This document shows, piece after piece, positions 1 through 8,046 of a DNA stretch of 64,000 nt. Within the stretch, counting starts at the first letter, position 1. The number at the start of each line of letters is the position of its first letter. The notes beneath the pieces were generated by a model, which saw nothing but the letters and a program-made list of their open reading frames with translations, was not told the origin of the DNA and did no database searches. The position numbers were made by a program, and so were the translations under genes. Source of the DNA: Sinosporangium siamense (lineage in GTDB: Bacteria > Actinomycetota > Actinomycetes > Streptosporangiales > Streptosporangiaceae); contig NZ_BOOW01000036.1 in the NCBI RefSeq assembly GCF_016863435.1, forward strand, positions 1-64,000, written 5' to 3'.

Positions 1-482
1 TAGGGCTTGTCGTCGGGGTCGGGCCAGGTCATTTCCACGCGGCGGAGGCGGATGTCGTCCTCCTCGGTGTGGTAGGCGAGCCAGTCGTCGACGACTTGGC
101 CGGGGAGACCGAGCACGTGGTTCATGTGGCGGATGCGGGCGATTTCCTCCGGGTGCAGGGCGCCGTCGGCCGCGCAGGCGCGGATGGCGTCGTAGATGAG
201 GGCGCGGGTGGAGACGTTGACCGGTTTGCTCTGGGCCAGGACCGCTTCGATGGGTTCGTCGGCGGTGTAGGTGGCGAGCAGGTCGAGGAGGTCTTCGGTG
301 CAGCCCAGAGCGGCGAAATAGCCCATGATCCACGAGCGTTCGCCGGGGGTGACGGAGCCGTCGCCGCTCGCGCAGATCATCACGGCCTTGGCATATTGCT
401 CGAAGTCCGAGGCGGCGGGCACGGTGTCGAAGGACCAGTAGTACTTGAACAGCCACTCGCCGCCGATTGTTCGCGCGTTCAT
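1..482 (-). CDS. TerB-like hypothetical protein, cut by left edge
   Basis: This is a minus-strand gene read from an ATG at 482 and running off the window after about 160 codons. The last two visible bases begin a TA- codon, so the protein may stop exactly at the edge or continue. The translation starts MNARTIGGEWLFKYYWSFD. It contains two helical repeats with acidic loops, ASGDGSVTPGER near residue 40 and AADGALHPEEIARI near residue 108. These resemble the metal-binding loops of the tellurite-resistance TerB/DjlA-N fold. A GGGAGC ribosome site lies 5 bases before the ATG. The family assignment is by resemblance only, and the cellular role is unknown. Confidence 0.55.
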   Translation of the reverse strand, partial: MNARTIGGEWLFKYYWSFDTVPAASDFEQYAKAVMICASGDGSVTPGERSWIMGYFAALGCTEDLLDLLATYTADEPIEAVLAQSKPVNVSTRALIYDAIRACAADGALHPEEIARIRHMNHVLGLPGQVVDDWLAYHTEEDDIRLRRVEMTWPDPDDKP

Positions 483-559
483 CGATGCTCCCTGCTCCCG
501 GGGCGATCTCCTGTGCTTCATCGTCGGCTGAGTGGTTCAAGGTAATCACTAGACAGGCA

Positions 560-585
560 CCCGGATCACCGAGCGGTGATCCGGG
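560..585. repeat. Perfect 11-bp hairpin between divergent genes
   Basis: CCCGGATCACC and GGTGATCCGGG pair perfectly around a GAGC loop. It lies about 80 bases upstream of the minus-strand gene and 110 bases before the DUF72 gene. It is therefore not at the end of any visible gene, and no T-run follows. It could be an insulating hairpin, an attenuator in a leader, or an operator. Confidence 0.5.
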
Positions 586-696
586 CTACCCGGCGGCTTT
601 GTTCGTGTGGGCTGGCCAGGAGCCGAGGGACCGGTCCGGTACGGCGGGAGCCTCGCCGTGGTCATTTCTCCGGCCGAGGTTGGATAACGTCGGGGC

Positions 697-1560
697 ATGC
701 GGCTTCATGTGGGATGCGCGATGTGGTCACACACCCCGTGGCAGGGGCGTTTCCTGCCGCATCCGCTTCCGCCCGGTGAGCGCCTCCGCGCGTATTCGTC
801 CTGGTGCAACGCGGTGGAGGGCAACACGACCTTCTACGCGACGCCCACGCGGAACACCGTGGAGACGTGGGCCGAGCAGACGTCACCCGACTTTCGTTTC
901 GTGGTGAAGTTACCCAAGACGATTACCCACGAGCGGCGCCTGCACGGCGCCGACGAGGAACTCCGGGCCTTTCTGGCGGCGATGGAACCTCTCGGGCCGC
1001 GTATCGCCGCGCTCTGGGTGCAACTGCCGGGGTCTTTCACACCGACCGACCTAGGCTCTCTGGCGGCGTTTCTCCGCCGCCTGCCGCGGGATTACCGCAG
1101 CGCCGTGGAGGTGCGGCACCGCGCGTTCTTCGAGGAGAAGCGGGCCGAGGGTTTTCTCTCCCAGGTGCTGGGCGGCGTCGGAGCGGAATGGGTGCCGTTC
1201 GACACGGTCGCCTTCTTCGAGACCCCGCCGACGACCGACGCCGAGCGGGATGCGTGGGTGAAGAAACCCCGCGTGCCGCGCCGGACGGCGGCTCTCACCG
1301 ACCGTCCGATCGTTCGCTACATGGGCAGGGACGACACCGGCCGCACGGTCGCGGGGTGGCGGCCTTGGGTGGAGACGGTGACCCACTGGTTGCGAGAGGG
1401 GCGTTCCCCGACGGTGTTCATCCACACTCCCGACAACAGCCAGGCGCTGGAGCTCGCACGTCGTTTTCACGAGGAGGTGCGCGTCCGCGTGCCCGGCCTC
1501 GAACCCCTGCCCGAACCGGTTCCGGTGGAGCAGCCACCGGATCAGCCCACGCTGTTCTGA
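697..1560 (+). CDS. DUF72 (YecE-like) family protein
   Basis: A 287-residue protein whose layout matches the DUF72 family, a TIM-barrel fold with no settled biochemical role. Visible marks are the N-terminal MRLHVGCAMWSHTPWQGRFLP, the GNTTFYATPTRNTVETWAE strand-helix near residue 42, KLPKTITHERRL near residue 71, LWVQLPGSF near residue 106, EVRHRAFF near residue 133, and the usual C-terminal segment ending PTLF. Length is normal for the family (about 240-300). It stands alone, with divergent and convergent neighbours. The start is the ATG that begins the conserved barrel strand; upstream in-frame sequence is not family-like. Confidence 0.85.
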   Translation: MRLHVGCAMWSHTPWQGRFLPHPLPPGERLRAYSSWCNAVEGNTTFYATPTRNTVETWAEQTSPDFRFVVKLPKTITHERRLHGADEELRAFLAAMEPLGPRIAALWVQLPGSFTPTDLGSLAAFLRRLPRDYRSAVEVRHRAFFEEKRAEGFLSQVLGGVGAEWVPFDTVAFFETPPTTDAERDAWVKKPRVPRRTAALTDRPIVRYMGRDDTGRTVAGWRPWVETVTHWLREGRSPTVFIHTPDNSQALELARRFHEEVRVRVPGLEPLPEPVPVEQPPDQPTLF

Positions 1561-1746
1561 CCGTTGTTCTGAACGAGCAGATCGACGACACCCTCGTCGT
1601 CCAGGCGGCCGAGGACGGCTCCCATCGTCCCGAGGCCGAGCAGGGCGGGTTGAGGATCGTCCACGGCGAATAGGCTGGTCGCAGGCCACGAGTCCGACAG
1701 GTACGCACTTGGGAATGCGTGAGCGAGCAGGCAGGAGGGGTGGCAT

Positions 1747-2094
1747 ATGGCGACCGCACGGCGGCCGGGGAGCTATGAGTGCGGCATCGACGCGGCGATG
1801 GATCTGATCGGCGGCAAGTGGAAGGTGCTGATTCTGTGGGCGTTGAATGAGCGTGCGTGCCGCTTCGGCGAGCTGCGCAGAATGCTGCCGGGGGTGACGG
1901 AGAAGGTGCTCGCCTCACATCTACGGGAGATGGAGGCCGACGGCCTTGTGCACCGCGAGGAGTACGAAGAGGTTCCCCCTCGGGTCGAATACTCACTCAC
2001 CTCGCGAGGTTTTTCGCTCAACGAGGCGTTGGAACCCCTCGGTGCCTGGGGACGCACGCACGTCCTCGGGGACTCCTATCAGCCCGTGGGCTGA
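1747..2094 (+). CDS. HxlR-family transcriptional regulator
   Basis: A 115-residue winged-helix protein of the HxlR (MarR-like) family. It has the diagnostic order: an N-terminal Cys (SYECGID), then DLIGGKWKVLILWAL, the recognition helix region FGELRRMLPGVTEKVLASHLREM, and the wing with ALEPLGAWGRTH at the end. The N-terminal Cys often senses electrophiles or redox state in this family. A strong AGGAGGGG site precedes the ATG. The target is not obvious: no enzyme gene is divergently placed, and upstream only short non-conserved frames are seen. Confidence 0.9.
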   Translation: MATARRPGSYECGIDAAMDLIGGKWKVLILWALNERACRFGELRRMLPGVTEKVLASHLREMEADGLVHREEYEEVPPRVEYSLTSRGFSLNEALEPLGAWGRTHVLGDSYQPVG

Positions 2095-2241
2095 TACCGG
2101 GGGCGCGCAGGCCGCGCCGCGCCTTCAATTGCGGGGCATACATTTACCCGCGGAATACCCCGGCTTTTTGACCACATCGTGAGTGGATGCGCCGGGGGCG
2201 GTCCGGGGCATCCCTTCGACGATTCCCTATGAACTGTCCGC

Positions 2242-3102
2242 CTAGCTGACGCCCAACTGGCTGAGCTTTCCCTCGTGTCTGGGGCATAGGGCGACGACGG
2301 CGGCGCCGAAGATGAAACCGGAGTCGGTGATGGTGAAGTCCCGGCTGCCGCCGAATATGACCTCCCTGGCGGGTCTGCCGGCGTCGAGGGCGGTGCACAT
2401 GGACCGTCCGACCTCCAGCACTCGCGTCTGGTCGGCGCTCTTGAGGTTCGAGTTGGTCTGGATGGCCTGGAGGAAGATCTGCTCGGGGTCGAAGCCGCCG
2501 GGGGTGCTGGGGACCGGAACGTCGGGCACGGGGGCGGCCACGGAGGGTGGGGGAGAGCCGAGGCCCGCCGTGGGGACCACGCCGGCGACCGTGGGTTTTT
2601 GCTCTTCGCTGTTGAGCAGATAGACGAGGCTGCCCACGATGGCGATCAAGCCGATCGCCACGGCGGCGGAGATCAGGATGACCGGACCGCGCTTTCGCGG
2701 GGGCCGTGGCGCCGGCGCCCACTGCTGGGTCGGCCCCTGCTGATGCGGCCACTGTTGGGTCGGCTGCTGGTGCGGCCACTGTCCGCCGGGCTGCCCATAC
2801 CCGTGCGGAGCATGCGGTGGCGGCTGCTGGGGCCAGGTCTGCCCGCCGTGAGGAGGCTGCTGCTGGGGGGCGGAGCCGTACGGGGGTGGGTACGAAGCGG
2901 GGGATTGTCCGCCGTAGCTGGGATGTCCACCTTGACTCTGTCCACCATGGCCTTGTCCGCCATAGCTGGGCTGCCCGCCATAGCCGGGTTGTGCGCCGTG
3001 GCCGGGCTGGTGGCCCGGAGGAGGGGGCGGGATCTGCCGCCCGTAGTTGATGGTGGGCTCTTCCGGCTCCCCGGGGGGCGTTGTGGGATATCTATCTGTC
3101 AC
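2242..3102 (-). CDS. Pro/Gln-rich single-pass membrane protein with DUF732-like domain
   Basis: Reading from a GTG at 3102 (VTDRYPTTPPGEPEE) gives about 286 residues. The first half is a disordered cytoplasmic tail of Gly, Tyr, His, Pro and Gln repeats (GYGGQPSYGGQ-like, then QQWPHQQGPTQQW). A basic RPPRKRGP motif and one membrane helix (ILISAAVAIGLIAIVGSLVYL) follow. The exported C-terminal domain carries FLQAIQTNSNLKSADQTRVLEVGRSMCTALDAGR, typical of DUF732 proteins of actinobacteria, whose function is unknown. The two Cys of that domain are present. The start is uncertain: an ATG further upstream (MRTPSLGQEPYEG) is also in frame, and no strong ribosome site favours either. Confidence 0.75.
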   Translation of the reverse strand: MTDRYPTTPPGEPEEPTINYGRQIPPPPPGHQPGHGAQPGYGGQPSYGGQGHGGQSQGGHPSYGGQSPASYPPPYGSAPQQQPPHGGQTWPQQPPPHAPHGYGQPGGQWPHQQPTQQWPHQQGPTQQWAPAPRPPRKRGPVILISAAVAIGLIAIVGSLVYLLNSEEQKPTVAGVVPTAGLGSPPPSVAAPVPDVPVPSTPGGFDPEQIFLQAIQTNSNLKSADQTRVLEVGRSMCTALDAGRPAREVIFGGSRDFTITDSGFIFGAAVVALCPRHEGKLSQLGVS

Positions 3103-3301
3103 AAACTGGACGATATGCCCTTCGTATGGTTCCTGTCCTAGCGAGGGGGTGCGCATGCAGTTTTGCGGCATGCACAGCCGCTCTTTCCCGCAGGTAGTGC
3201 CGCCGGCGCGTCGAGTATCGAGACGGTGTGCCACTCGTAGAGGACCGGCAAATTATCTGACCGCAGGCTGAGAGCCTTATTGGGAAAGCGGGTCCCCCCA
3301 A

Positions 3302-3330
3302 CCCCAGCTCCACCCTCGATGGAGCTGGGG
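3302..3330 (-). terminator. Terminator-like hairpin after small ORF
   Basis: CCCCAGCTCC and GGAGCTGGGG form a perfect 10-bp stem with a 9-base loop, starting 8 bases after the stop codon of the 33-residue ORF. There is no U-run on the minus strand, as is common in actinomycetes. On the plus strand it is followed by GTCTTTATT, so it could also work in that direction. Confidence 0.6.
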
Positions 3331-3337
3331 CCCGTCT

Positions 3338-3439
3338 TTATTCGGCGGCTAGCCGTTCGGCCTCCTCATGCAGCGCCCACACCAGAACGAGTTCCAGGCG
3401 GAGCTCCGCATCGGTAAGGCCTTCGAGGGTCTGCGTCAT
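3338..3439 (-). CDS. Small hypothetical protein (33 aa)
   Basis: An ATG at 3439 opens a 33-residue frame, MTQTLEGLTDAELRLELVLV followed by WALHEEAERLAAE. It is preceded by a strong GGGAGG ribosome site with an 8-base gap and followed at once by a 10-bp terminator-like hairpin. The peptide is strongly helical and acidic, with a regular Leu spacing (LxxLxxLxxL) that would make one amphipathic helix. Ribosome site, ORF and hairpin together support a real transcript unit. No family was recognised. Confidence 0.55.
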   Translation of the reverse strand: MTQTLEGLTDAELRLELVLVWALHEEAERLAAE

Positions 3440-3540
3440 CGTTGGGCCTCCCTGCTAAGTATGACGCCCCACATGTCACTTAGGTTCACCGGTTTTGCCG
3501 AGGATTCGCACCCCGGATGAGACCCGGCAAAAGTGGTCGA

Positions 3541-3555
3541 ACTACTCTAGGTAGT
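3541..3555. promoter_or_regulatory. Short inverted repeat upstream of TAP-family gene
   Basis: ACTAC and GTAGT flank TCTAG, a 15-base near-palindrome. It lies 24 bases before the start of the alpha/beta hydrolase and 100 bases upstream of the divergent small ORF. It could be an operator. There is no regulator next to it, so the claim rests on symmetry alone. Confidence 0.25.
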
Positions 3556-3578
3556 CAATACATCACAGAGGGGGCGTG

Positions 3579-5261
3579 ATGGTTGAGAGGGCAACGGCAT
3601 GGACCGTAACGGGGGTGGCGCTGCTGGCGGCCGCCCTAGGGGTGTCGGCCTGCGGGCCGCCACCGATGACGCTCGGCACCACGCAGGTGCGCACCCTGCC
3701 CGGCCAGGGGAAGGCGACGGCGCCGTCGCGCACAGTCGGCGCCATGGCGTCGCCGACGGCTGCGGGGCCGACATCTGTGGTGCCGACCTACGGGCGGATG
3801 CGGGGAGTGCCGCATGGCGCCGATCCCGCCTCGACGGCCGCGAAACAGGCCCTGCAACGCCTCTACAGTCAGCCTTTGAAGTGGCAGGCGTGCCCGCCGC
3901 TCCAGAACGGGAAAAGCGTAAACCCGCAGCTGAAAGCCCAATGCGCCTGGGTGGAAGTGCCTCTCGACTACGCAAAACCCGAGGGAAAGACCATCAAACT
4001 GTTGACCGCGAAGGTGCCCGCCACCGATCAGGCCAACCGTCTTGGCACGATTTTCTTCAATCCCGGGGGACCCGGTGGATCGGGCGTGGATTCGCTGCTC
4101 AACGGGATTCCGGTGTCCGCGGAGGCCGCCAAGCGTTTTGACGTGGTGGGATTCGACCCCCGCGGAATCGGCAAGTCGGCCCCTGTGACCTGTGGAGATC
4201 ACCCCTCCGCGCCGATCAACACCTGGCCGCGCAACGAGCGTGAGGTGCGGCGGCTCGTGCGTGACTCCAAGGGCTACGCGAGAGAGTGCGGGAAGTTGTC
4301 CGGCGCCATGCTGCCCTACGTCGGCACGGTCAACGTCGCCAAGGACCTCGACCTGCTCCGCTCGGTCTTCGGCGACGTCAAACTCACCTATCTCGGCCAG
4401 TCGTACGGCACGCGCATCGGAGCCCTCTACCTTGAGAGGTTCGGCCCCCAGACGGGCCGGATGGTGCTCGACGGCATGGACAATCCCGGCGAGAACCCGG
4501 TGGAAAGCCGTCTTGGCCAGGTGAAGGGCTTCGAGGGCGTCTTCCGCACCTATCTGCGATGGTGTGCGAACCAGCCCGGGTGCGCCACCGGCAAGGACCC
4601 CGAGGAGGGGTACAACCGCGTGGTCCGCATGGTCGGCAACCTGCGCGATCACCTGCTTCCCGCGCAGAGCGGCCGCAAACTCGGGGTGTCCGACGCCGTC
4701 ATCGGCATCATCGCGACGCTTTACAGCAGGAATTCCTGGCCGATTCTCAATCGGGCGCTGACGAACATGAGCAAGGGCGACGGTGTGGTCATGCTCCGCC
4801 TGGCCGACCTTTATGCCGGGCGTGACTTCCAGACCGGCAGGCCCAAGAACAACTCCGGCGCCGCCAGCGTGGCCGTGACGTGCGCGGACGACGCAGGGCT
4901 CAAGAGCCTTGCCGAGGTCAGGGCGGCCGTGGAGCGGTTCAAGAAGGTTTCACCGCTGTTCGGGGAACAGACGGCGTGGGGTCTGCTCCAATGTGGCGTG
5001 TGGCCGTATCAGACTACGCAGCGGCCTGAGCCGGTCAACGCGCCGGGTGCTCCGCCGACCGTGATCGTGTCCTTTACGAATGACCCGACCACTCCCATCT
5101 CCAATGCGCGCAGCGTGCACGACATGCTCGCGGGGTCCAGCCTGGTGACCCGGCAGGGCGAGGGCCACATCGCTTATGCCACGGGCGACTTCTGCGTGAA
5201 CCGGGCGGTGGACAACTATCTGATCGCTGGTCGCCAGCCGGCCGAGCAGACGACCTGCTGA
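3579..5261 (+). CDS. TAP-family alpha/beta-hydrolase lipoprotein (tripeptidyl aminopeptidase type)
   Basis: A 560-residue secreted hydrolase of the Streptomyces tripeptidyl-aminopeptidase type (peptidase family S33), expected to release short peptides outside the membrane. The N terminus is a lipoprotein signal ending LGVSACG, so the mature protein should be lipid-anchored at Cys. Visible catalytic features are the oxyanion loop FNPGGPGGSG, the nucleophile elbow LGQSYGTRIG, the acid in SFTNDPTTPI, and the His in QGEGHIAYA, followed by the C-terminal TAP domain with FCVN. The start is the ATG at 3579, because AGAGGGGG lies 5 bases ahead; a GTG directly before it is too close. Three further relatives lie at 48777-53220. 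Confidence 0.85.
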   Translation: MVERATAWTVTGVALLAAALGVSACGPPPMTLGTTQVRTLPGQGKATAPSRTVGAMASPTAAGPTSVVPTYGRMRGVPHGADPASTAAKQALQRLYSQPLKWQACPPLQNGKSVNPQLKAQCAWVEVPLDYAKPEGKTIKLLTAKVPATDQANRLGTIFFNPGGPGGSGVDSLLNGIPVSAEAAKRFDVVGFDPRGIGKSAPVTCGDHPSAPINTWPRNEREVRRLVRDSKGYARECGKLSGAMLPYVGTVNVAKDLDLLRSVFGDVKLTYLGQSYGTRIGALYLERFGPQTGRMVLDGMDNPGENPVESRLGQVKGFEGVFRTYLRWCANQPGCATGKDPEEGYNRVVRMVGNLRDHLLPAQSGRKLGVSDAVIGIIATLYSRNSWPILNRALTNMSKGDGVVMLRLADLYAGRDFQTGRPKNNSGAASVAVTCADDAGLKSLAEVRAAVERFKKVSPLFGEQTAWGLLQCGVWPYQTTQRPEPVNAPGAPPTVIVSFTNDPTTPISNARSVHDMLAGSSLVTRQGEGHIAYATGDFCVNRAVDNYLIAGRQPAEQTTC

Positions 5262-5267
5262 CCGCGG

Positions 5268-5777
5268 TCAGGCGGGAACGGAGACGCCGGTTCCGCCACG
5301 GGTGCTTCCGCCGTACCGCTGCTTTTCGCGGGCGATATCGAGGGGGAGGATGCGGCGGCGGGCCGCGAGCGTCTCGTCGGTGATCTGGGCGGCGGGCACC
5401 AGCCAGGAGACCTCGAATTCCAGGCCGTCGGGGTCCTTGGCATAGAGCGCCTTGGTCGTGGAATGGTCGGAGGCTCCGGCGAGCGCGTCGAGCTCGGTCA
5501 GCTTGGCGGCGATGCGCTCAAGCTCGTCGAGCGTGTCGACCTCCCAGGCCAGGTGGTAGAGGCCGACCGTGGCACGGCCGGCCTGCGAGGGCCCGGCCTC
5601 GGGGCCGATCTGGAAGAGGCCCAGGTCGTGATCGTTGCTGGAGCCCTCGGCCTGGAGGAACGCGGCGCCCGGCAGGGCCATGGTGACGCGGAATCCGAGC
5701 GCGTCGCGGTAGAAGGCGACGCTGCGCTCGACGTCGCGGACATAGAGGACGGCGTGATTGAGGCGCTGGACGGGCAT
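5268..5777 (-). CDS. VOC (glyoxalase/dioxygenase superfamily) protein
   Basis: A 169-residue vicinal-oxygen-chelate protein with two beta-alpha-beta-beta-beta modules. Module one begins RLNHAVLYVRDVERSVAFYRD and module two LYHLAWEVDTLDELERIAAKL. Likely metal ligands are the His of LNHAV, the His of LYHLAWEV and the Glu of GLEFEVSWL. It resembles catechol 2,3-dioxygenase-like (CatE) proteins, but its substrate cannot be read from sequence. The ATG at 5777 has a GGAGGAGA site. It is divergent from the MarR gene, with two operator-like repeats between them, so it is probably the regulated target. Its stop lies in a CTGACCGCGGTCAG palindrome shared with the convergent peptidase gene. Confidence 0.85.
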   Translation of the reverse strand: MPVQRLNHAVLYVRDVERSVAFYRDALGFRVTMALPGAAFLQAEGSSNDHDLGLFQIGPEAGPSQAGRATVGLYHLAWEVDTLDELERIAAKLTELDALAGASDHSTTKALYAKDPDGLEFEVSWLVPAAQITDETLAARRRILPLDIAREKQRYGGSTRGGTGVSVPA

Positions 5778-5796
5778 GGGGTTCTCCTCCGCAGTT

Positions 5797-5844
5797 ACTT
5801 GAGCTCTCAAGTACTGTAACCCACCGATTGTTGAGAGTTCAAGT
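5797..5844. promoter_or_regulatory. Two MarR-type operator copies
   Basis: Site 1 (5797-5812) is ACTTGAGCTCTCAAGT, a 7-bp inverted repeat with a 2-base spacer. Site 2 (5829-5844), read on the minus strand, is ACTTGAACTCTCAACA, matching site 1 at 13 of 16 positions. They lie between the VOC and MarR starts and would overlap both promoters, which fits autorepression and substrate-induced control. Confidence 0.8.
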
Positions 5845-5855
5845 ACAATCGAGGG

Positions 5856-6296
5856 GTGACACGATGGCTGGAGTCGGACGAGCAGCGGGTGTGGCGTGCG
5901 TTCCTGGCGGCCACCCAGCGCGTCCAGGAGGAGCTCGACCGCCAGTTGCAGCGCGACTCGGGCATGCCGCACACCTATTACGTAGTGCTCGCCATGCTGA
6001 GCGAGGCCGAGGGGCGCACGCTGCGCATGAGCGACCTGGCGGGCAGGGTCAACAGCTCGCAGAGCCGTCTTTCGCACGCCGTCGCCCGCCTGGAGGAGCG
6101 CGGGTGGGTGCGCCGGGCTCAGTGTCCGCGGGATAAGCGGGGGAATCTGGCGATTCTCACCGATGCCGGGTTCGCCGCGTTGAAGGCGGCGGCTCCCGGC
6201 CATGTGGAGGCGGTGCGGCAGGTTCTGTTCGATCCGCTGACACCTGAGCAGGTCCGGCTGCTTGGAGAGATCTGTACGGCGGTGCGTGACTCTTAA
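5856..6296 (+). CDS. MarR-family transcriptional regulator
   Basis: A 146-residue winged-helix regulator starting at a GTG. It carries the MarR core: TYYVVLAMLSEAEGRTLRMSDLA (helices 2-3), the recognition helix NSSQSRLSHAVARLEERGWV, and the wing with CPRDKRGNLAILTDAGFAAL. A GAGGG run abuts the GTG, so initiation may be leaderless or use a short leader. It is divergent from the VOC-protein gene, and two copies of a palindrome stand between the starts, so it most likely represses that gene and itself. The ligand is unknown. Confidence 0.9.
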   Translation: MTRWLESDEQRVWRAFLAATQRVQEELDRQLQRDSGMPHTYYVVLAMLSEAEGRTLRMSDLAGRVNSSQSRLSHAVARLEERGWVRRAQCPRDKRGNLAILTDAGFAALKAAAPGHVEAVRQVLFDPLTPEQVRLLGEICTAVRDS

Positions 6297-6420
6297 CCTG
6301 CGGGCTCACTCGCCGGCCGTTTGCCCCATAGCAATGGCCCTCCTCCGCGAGGATCTCACCCCCCTGGAACGCCTGATCGCCGACGAGAAGAACGCCGAGC
6401 CAGGCGGCGGAAAGCCCTGA

Positions 6421-8004
6421 TCAGGTCGTCGAGGTCAGGCGGAGCTGGAGTGCCGCGATGAGCCGCTGATCGGGGTCGTCCAGATCCACGTCGAACAGCG
6501 TGGACAATCGCCGCAGCCGATAACGCATCGTGTTGGGGTGGAGTTTCATCGTCTGCGCCGCCCGGGGAATGTCGCCGTTGGCGTCGCACCAGGCGCGCAG
6601 GGTGCGCTCGTAGTCGGTGTTGTGGTCGTGGTCGTAGGCGCGGATCGCCGACAGGGGCTCGCCCGGCAGCTCCGCCCGGGTGCGCAGCAGCGTCTGCAAC
6701 TCCAGCAGGAAGAGCTGCGCGTTCACCTCGGCGCGCGTGGCGACGTGGCCGTGGCCGAACCCGCTGCGCAACACCCGCAGGGTCACCTCCGCCTGGTGGG
6801 CGGACTCCGCCACCGCCCCGGGCGTGGTGACGGCGCCGCCGATGCCGGCATACCACTCGCCGGCGCCGAAACGTTTACCCGCCTGGGTGACGACGTCGGT
6901 GGCGAGTTGCTGCAGGGTCGCCGGCTCGGCGGCCTCCTTGACGACGACCGCGTAGATCAGGTCGTCGACGATGCCGGTGAGTGCGGTGAGCCGGTAGGAC
7001 GCGCAGGTCACCGCCAGCAGGTCGCAGGCGCGGGCGGCCAGGATGCGCTCGCACCGCTGGTCCTCGCAGCCGAGCACGATGACGTTGAGCCGCGCCTGAG
7101 ATGGCAGGCCGAGCAGGGCGCCGATCTCCGAGCCGCGGCTGTCGCCGCGCAGGAGGCGGCGCAGCCGGTCGTCGCGCATGCGCCGCGACACATCGCCGGC
7201 GAGGCGGCGCCGGCCGAGGTAGGCCGAGGCGGTGCGGGCGGCCTCCGACAGCAGCAGCTTGGCGTCGGGGGCGAGCGGCCGGTCGCCTTGCACGACCCAG
7301 ATCGAGCCGAGGAACTCACCGCCGCTGCGCACCCCGGCGGCGAGCCGCGGCAGCGACTCCTGCGGGCGGTAGAACCAGATGGCCTCCTCGCTCCTGGCGA
7401 GCTTCGCGTATTCCTCGACGTTGGTCGGGTGAGCGGGCACGCGGCGGCCGAGAATGCCCTCCTTCCGCTCCTCGTCGATCAACTGACCCGGCACGGTGGA
7501 ATACGCGAGGATGCGCATCGAGGTGTCTTCGACGGCGACCGCGCCGCCGATCTTCACCGCGAGGGTGTTGGCCAGGTCGAAAAGGTCGTCGGGCGCGGGG
7601 CCTGAGGTCTCGGCGGAGGGTGCGCCGACCGCGCGCAGCGCGCTGATCAGCGAGTAGAGCTGCCCCCATCCGATGTCGTCGGCCGCCTCCAGCAGGGTGA
7701 CGCCGAGGTCCTCGGCGCGCCGGATCAGCGGCGCGGGGTCCTCGCCGCGGCTCTTCACGACGACCGCGGTCGCCTGGCCCTCGGCGACGGTGCCGAGCAA
7801 CTCGACGGTCGCCCGGTCGCGCACGCCGTATTCCACGGCGAGCAGCACAGTGCCCTTGACCCGCTCGACGGGGGAGAATCGGTCGAAGATCAAAGGTTCG
7901 CCGACGAGGACGCCGAGGTCGCGCGGCACGGTGAGGGGGCGCACGACGCCGGTGCCGAGCGCCTCCAGCAGGATGCCGAGTGTGGCCGCTTCCGGTTCCG
8001 CCAC
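6421..8004 (-). CDS. PucR-family transcriptional regulator
   Basis: A 527-residue PucR/CdaR-like regulator. An N-terminal ligand-sensing part (about residues 10-280, with the PucR-type DRATVELLGTVAEGQATAVVVK) leads to a GGDEF-like middle region and a C-terminal HTH_30 domain. The last part shows YDHDHNTDYERTLRAWCDANG, then AAQTMKLHPNTMRYRLRRLS, the typical PucR helix-turn-helix. It is the last gene of the minus-strand peptide-uptake block, 42 bases after the D-aminoacylase gene, so it is probably the local regulator responding to a pathway compound. Its binding sites may include the duplicated promoter element upstream of the S12 hydrolase and binding-protein genes. Confidence 0.9.
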   Translation of the reverse strand: MAEPEAATLGILLEALGTGVVRPLTVPRDLGVLVGEPLIFDRFSPVERVKGTVLLAVEYGVRDRATVELLGTVAEGQATAVVVKSRGEDPAPLIRRAEDLGVTLLEAADDIGWGQLYSLISALRAVGAPSAETSGPAPDDLFDLANTLAVKIGGAVAVEDTSMRILAYSTVPGQLIDEERKEGILGRRVPAHPTNVEEYAKLARSEEAIWFYRPQESLPRLAAGVRSGGEFLGSIWVVQGDRPLAPDAKLLLSEAARTASAYLGRRRLAGDVSRRMRDDRLRRLLRGDSRGSEIGALLGLPSQARLNVIVLGCEDQRCERILAARACDLLAVTCASYRLTALTGIVDDLIYAVVVKEAAEPATLQQLATDVVTQAGKRFGAGEWYAGIGGAVTTPGAVAESAHQAEVTLRVLRSGFGHGHVATRAEVNAQLFLLELQTLLRTRAELPGEPLSAIRAYDHDHNTDYERTLRAWCDANGDIPRAAQTMKLHPNTMRYRLRRLSTLFDVDLDDPDQRLIAALQLRLTSTT

Positions 8005-8046
8005 GGGTGCCCCCTCTCCTGGTGATGTGCGGGTCGCAGTCGCCGG

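Noticed and set aside
1542-1664. Minus-strand frame reading VDDPQPALLGLGTMGAVLGR and onward, 40 residues, downstream of the DUF72 gene
   Set aside because: The composition looks coding, but there is no ribosome site and it overlaps the DUF72 3' end. It could be a shadow frame in GC-rich DNA.
2095-2241. Terminator between the convergent HxlR and DUF732-like genes
   Set aside because: Only a 5-bp GCGGG/CCCGC stem followed at a distance by TTTTT; not convincing.
6334-6420. A 28-residue plus-strand ORF (MALLREDLTPLERLIADEKN...) between the MarR and PucR genes
   Set aside because: It has no ribosome site and only a short length. It may be the end of a lost gene, but one frame of 28 codons is too little to call.
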